Below are positions 44,063 through 45,460 of a stretch of DNA of 45,460 nucleotides, one piece after another (the stretch's first letter is position 1; every line of letters begins with the position of its first letter). The notes below the pieces were generated by a model. The model was not told where the DNA came from and did no database searches. It saw only the letters and a program-made list of their open reading frames with translations. The position numbers and the translations under genes are program-made. The stretch comes from Actinomycetota bacterium (lineage in GTDB: Bacteria > Actinomycetota > Actinomycetes > Streptosporangiales > Streptosporangiaceae), in the NCBI GenBank assembly GCA_019240215.1, contig JAFAYQ010000011.1, positions 1 to 45,460 of the forward strand. The letters run 5' to 3'.

Positions 44063-44354
44063 TATCCCGGCTTTCTGTGTGCACTTTTCCGGCTTCTCGT
44101 GGATGGTCGCGGAGCCATTGCAGCGCTTTGATGTGCCAAGCGTCTATTCGGGCGTCCAGTTCCTCGGCTCGTTTGCCGGTGACGACGGTCAAAACCCAGC
44201 GGACTTTCATCTTGGCGGGATCGACAGTCTGTTCCTCCTCACGCAGGTCGAAGGCGATGACGTGGGACACATCACGCATGTTGGCGGGCAGTTCATCGTT
44301 GGTGGCCCCGACGATTTGCGGAAGGTCGTCCGCCGGGTCGCTGGGATCGCTCAT
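44052..44354 (-). CDS. Small integrase-associated protein, copy 1
   Basis: 100 residues, not recognised. Acidic N-terminus (MSDPSDPADDLPQIVGATND), then HVIAFDLREEEQTVDPAKMK, VRWVLTVVTGKRAEELDARI and AWHIKALQWLRDH. Homologous to the next gene's product (74 residues). ATG 44354 has AGGAG about 9 bases upstream, making this the first gene of the small-small-integrase operon. Its promoter should lie in 44355-44680. Function unknown; the tight linkage to the integrase is the only clue. Confidence 0.78.
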   Translation of the reverse strand: MSDPSDPADDLPQIVGATNDELPANMRDVSHVIAFDLREEEQTVDPAKMKVRWVLTVVTGKRAEELDARIDAWHIKALQWLRDHPREAGKVHTESRDNAH

Positions 44355-44680
44355 GGCTGGTCATCTCCTTGGGCTGAGAGTGGGTATCCGTGGTCCAGGC
44401 GGCCGTGGCCGCCTGGCGCTGCTGGCTGGGCGCGCCAGCGCAGGGTGCGGGCCGGCCTGGTCCATCCCGTCGCCGTCGTCCCGCCAGCCGAATCAGCAGG
44501 CCGGGCGCAGGCGGGTCAAGCCACGCTCTTTGTGGCTTGACGCGACCAGGCCGGTCTGCTCGGCTGGCCGGCGGGCGACGGCGATCGCGGGAGGGGCCAG
44601 ACCCCGAAGGGGTTTTGATTTCTCCTCCATCCCGGAGTCCGGGGGTGCCCCCGCCGGAGGCATGCTTTTGATCTTGATCT
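44355..44680. other. Intergenic region of 326 bp within the element
   Basis: No convincing gene on either strand. It should contain the promoter of the small-protein/integrase operon and the end of the J-domain transcript. It holds a perfect 10-bp inverted repeat (44515-44541). It also has a plus-strand GGGG-CCAGA-CCCC-GAA-GGGGTTTT arrangement (44593-44616), in which the central CCCC could pair with either flanking GGGG. Confidence 0.6.
44515..44541. repeat. Perfect inverted repeat GTCAAGCCAC / GTGGCTTGAC
   Basis: 10-bp arms with a 7-nt spacer (GCTCTTT), about 160 bp upstream of the small-gene start and 140 bp beyond the J-domain stop. Could be a U-tract-less terminator, an operator, or a recombination/transfer site. 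Confidence 0.85.
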
Positions 44681-45151
44681 TCACCGCCCTGCAGGCGCAG
44701 CCAGGTCGGCACGGGCGGAGAAGAAGAACCACGTCACCAGGCCCGTGACCACGGCCGGACCCGCTGGCTGGCCGGGGATTAGCACCAGGACCAGCAGCGA
44801 CAGGACCGCGGCGACCAGGGCGCGGGTCAGCAGCCGCAGGGGCCGGCCATGCCGGATCCGCGTCGGGATCAGCAGCAGACCCTGCCACTGGTTCTGGCCG
44901 GGCCAGCGGGCCTGTGGGCCTGAGGCGGGGACGTAGGGGTCGGTGATGGCCAGGTCGGCGTAGGCCTCCGACCGGCCCCAAGCGGTGCGGAGCTGAGCGT
45001 AGGCATTGGCCGCCTCGGTGTAGGCGCCCGTATCACCGCAGTCGAGCCGGTCCGGGTGAGTCTGGGCCGCGATCGCCCGCCAGGCCGCGCGGACCTGAGC
45101 GTCGCTCAGATCCGGGCGGACCGGGAGCCCCAGCACCTGGAACGGGTTCAC
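44681..45151 (-). CDS. Membrane-anchored J-domain protein
   Basis: 156 residues from GTG 45151. The N-terminal half is a J domain: MNPFQVLGLPVRPDLSDAQV, helix II RAAWRAIAAQ, the HPD triad at 32-34 in THPDRLD, then EAANAYAQLRTAWGRSEAYA. A linker (YVPASGPQARWPGQNQWQGL) leads to two hydrophobic helices (about 103-125 and 128-146) and a short tail. No Gly/Phe or zinc domain, so a type III J protein. It would stimulate an Hsp70 ATPase at the membrane. GTGA overlap with the upstream coupling-protein gene suggests a conjugation-related role (inference). Confidence 0.85.
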   Translation of the reverse strand: MNPFQVLGLPVRPDLSDAQVRAAWRAIAAQTHPDRLDCGDTGAYTEAANAYAQLRTAWGRSEAYADLAITDPYVPASGPQARWPGQNQWQGLLLIPTRIRHGRPLRLLTRALVAAVLSLLVLVLIPGQPAGPAVVTGLVTWFFFSARADLAAPAGR

Positions 45152-45460
45152 CGGTCCGCCTCCTGGCCGAAGACATCGTCTAGGTTCCCCGTTCCGGTCG
45201 CCGCCTGCTCAGGCTCGGGTGGTGGCGCGGGCGGCGGGATGATGACTGAGGGTGCGCGGGCTGCGGGCAGCGGGAGCGGGGATGTCTTGGGGCGGGCGAC
45301 CTGGACGAAGGTGGCGCCGCCGTGGTGGATGTAGCAGGCCTGCCCCGTGGTGAGGCCGCGGATGAGGCCGGGGTCAGCGGTCCAGGCGTGCTGGATGCGG
45401 GTGGTGCCTTCATCACCCCAGGTCGCACCGATCAGCTTGTGCGCTGACTCCAGGACGCGG
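45148..45460 (-). CDS. Putative conjugative coupling ATPase (VirD4/TraG type), C-terminal end only
   Basis: An open frame entering from the window edge (first full codon 45459-45457) encodes about 103 residues. It begins RVLESAHKLIGATWGDEGTT and continues with GLTTGQACYIHHGGATFVQV, a Pro-rich stretch and LDDVFGQEADR before the TGA at 45150-45148. The GQA-x-YIH-x-GG-x-T-x-VQV block is what I recall at the C-terminus of actinobacterial type IV coupling or conjugation ATPases. No ATPase motif is inside the window, so this is tentative. The stop overlaps the J-domain start by 4 bp. Confidence 0.5.
   Translation of the reverse strand, partial: RVLESAHKLIGATWGDEGTTRIQHAWTADPGLIRGLTTGQACYIHHGGATFVQVARPKTSPLPLPAARAPSVIIPPPAPPPEPEQAATGTGNLDDVFGQEADR

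Larger units (their letters stand above)
41980..45460. mobile_element. Integrated, probably conjugative element (one edge only)
   Basis: Between the host terminator and the window end, all genes read inward to the integrase: coupling-protein C-terminus, J-domain protein, two small paralogues, serine integrase. An integrase at the edge, a putative conjugation ATPase and codon choices less GC-extreme than the host (e.g. TTA, AAT, ATA in 43900-44060) fit an integrative conjugative element. The attachment site is expected around 41980-42060; the far edge is outside the window, so direct repeats cannot be confirmed. Confidence 0.65.

Noticed and set aside
44593..44616. Terminator of a plus-strand gene
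   Set aside because: No credible plus-strand gene precedes it inside the element, so it is noted only as a possible switch or small-RNA end.
44293..44712. 139-codon minus-strand frame across the 326-bp gap
   Set aside because: No ribosome site or domain. It overlaps the J-domain stop and the small gene start, whose frames are better supported.
45180..45428. 82-codon minus-strand frame near the window end
   Set aside because: A different minus-strand frame, open from the window edge to 45148, gives a sensible coupling-protein C-terminus and overlaps the J-domain start; this one is Ser/Pro/Arg noise.
1..45460. tRNA, rRNA or known riboswitch
   Set aside because: I looked in the intergenic gaps for cloverleaf-like or conserved leader patterns and saw none; a covariance search was not possible here.

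Overview
The window is very GC-rich (roughly 70% or more by eye), with G/C-ending codons, frequent GTG starts and overlapping stop/start junctions. Gene content points to a high-GC actinomycete: an actinobacterial-style purS/purQ/purL set, a FadE5-type acyl-CoA dehydrogenase, LytR-CpsA-Psr and MMPL proteins, a DUF3073 protein, and a purM–DUF3073–valine dehydrogenase order that I recall from Streptomyces. The species cannot be told from this sequence.

Layout. 1-97 is the 5' end of an IS630-type transposase cut by the window edge. 171-3193 (minus) is an operon of a small membrane protein, a sensor kinase, a LuxR-type regulator and an M19 dipeptidase; the small protein is a partial duplicate of the kinase's own membrane domain. 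3315-9157 is an accessory stretch: SDR oxidoreductase, aminoglycoside phosphotransferase remnant, VOC protein, FAD dehydrogenase, a TetR repressor divergent from an alpha/beta hydrolase with a clear palindromic operator, and a methyltransferase interrupted by an in-frame TGA. 9333-15845 holds prfC, a ClpC-like unfoldase, a CbiX-like protein without its usual metal-binding histidines and an LCP cell-wall protein. 16089-17924 is fadE5, whose stop codon shares a CTAG with that of a convergent orphan gene of about 1,290 codons with four membrane segments.

21922-26912 (minus) is a branched-chain 2-oxoacid dehydrogenase operon (E1 alpha, E1 beta, E2) extended by a rhomboid protease and a Dabb protein. 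E1 alpha and E2 each carry in-frame minisatellites. From 27085 on is the purine cluster. purS is separated from purQ-purL by about 5.8 kb holding an RsbW-like ATPase with a long insertion, a membrane protein with an MMPL transporter, and a divergent two-component system. Then come purQ, purL, an SCP2-like protein, purF and purM, followed by DUF3073, vdh and a conserved actinobacterial protein.

41980-45460 is the edge of an integrated, probably conjugative element. It has a large serine integrase whose frame runs out of the element into the antisense of the host gene, two overlapping paralogous small genes just upstream of it, a membrane-anchored J-domain protein, and the C-terminus of what looks like a VirD4/TraG-type coupling ATPase. 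In Streptomyces bldC follows at this point; here the element sits there instead.

The most novel-looking material is the small-protein pair plus integrase plus J-domain module, the orphan membrane protein, a palindrome (TTACTnGCnAGTAR) shared by the FAD dehydrogenase and fadE5 promoters, and the minisatellites in the dehydrogenase genes.
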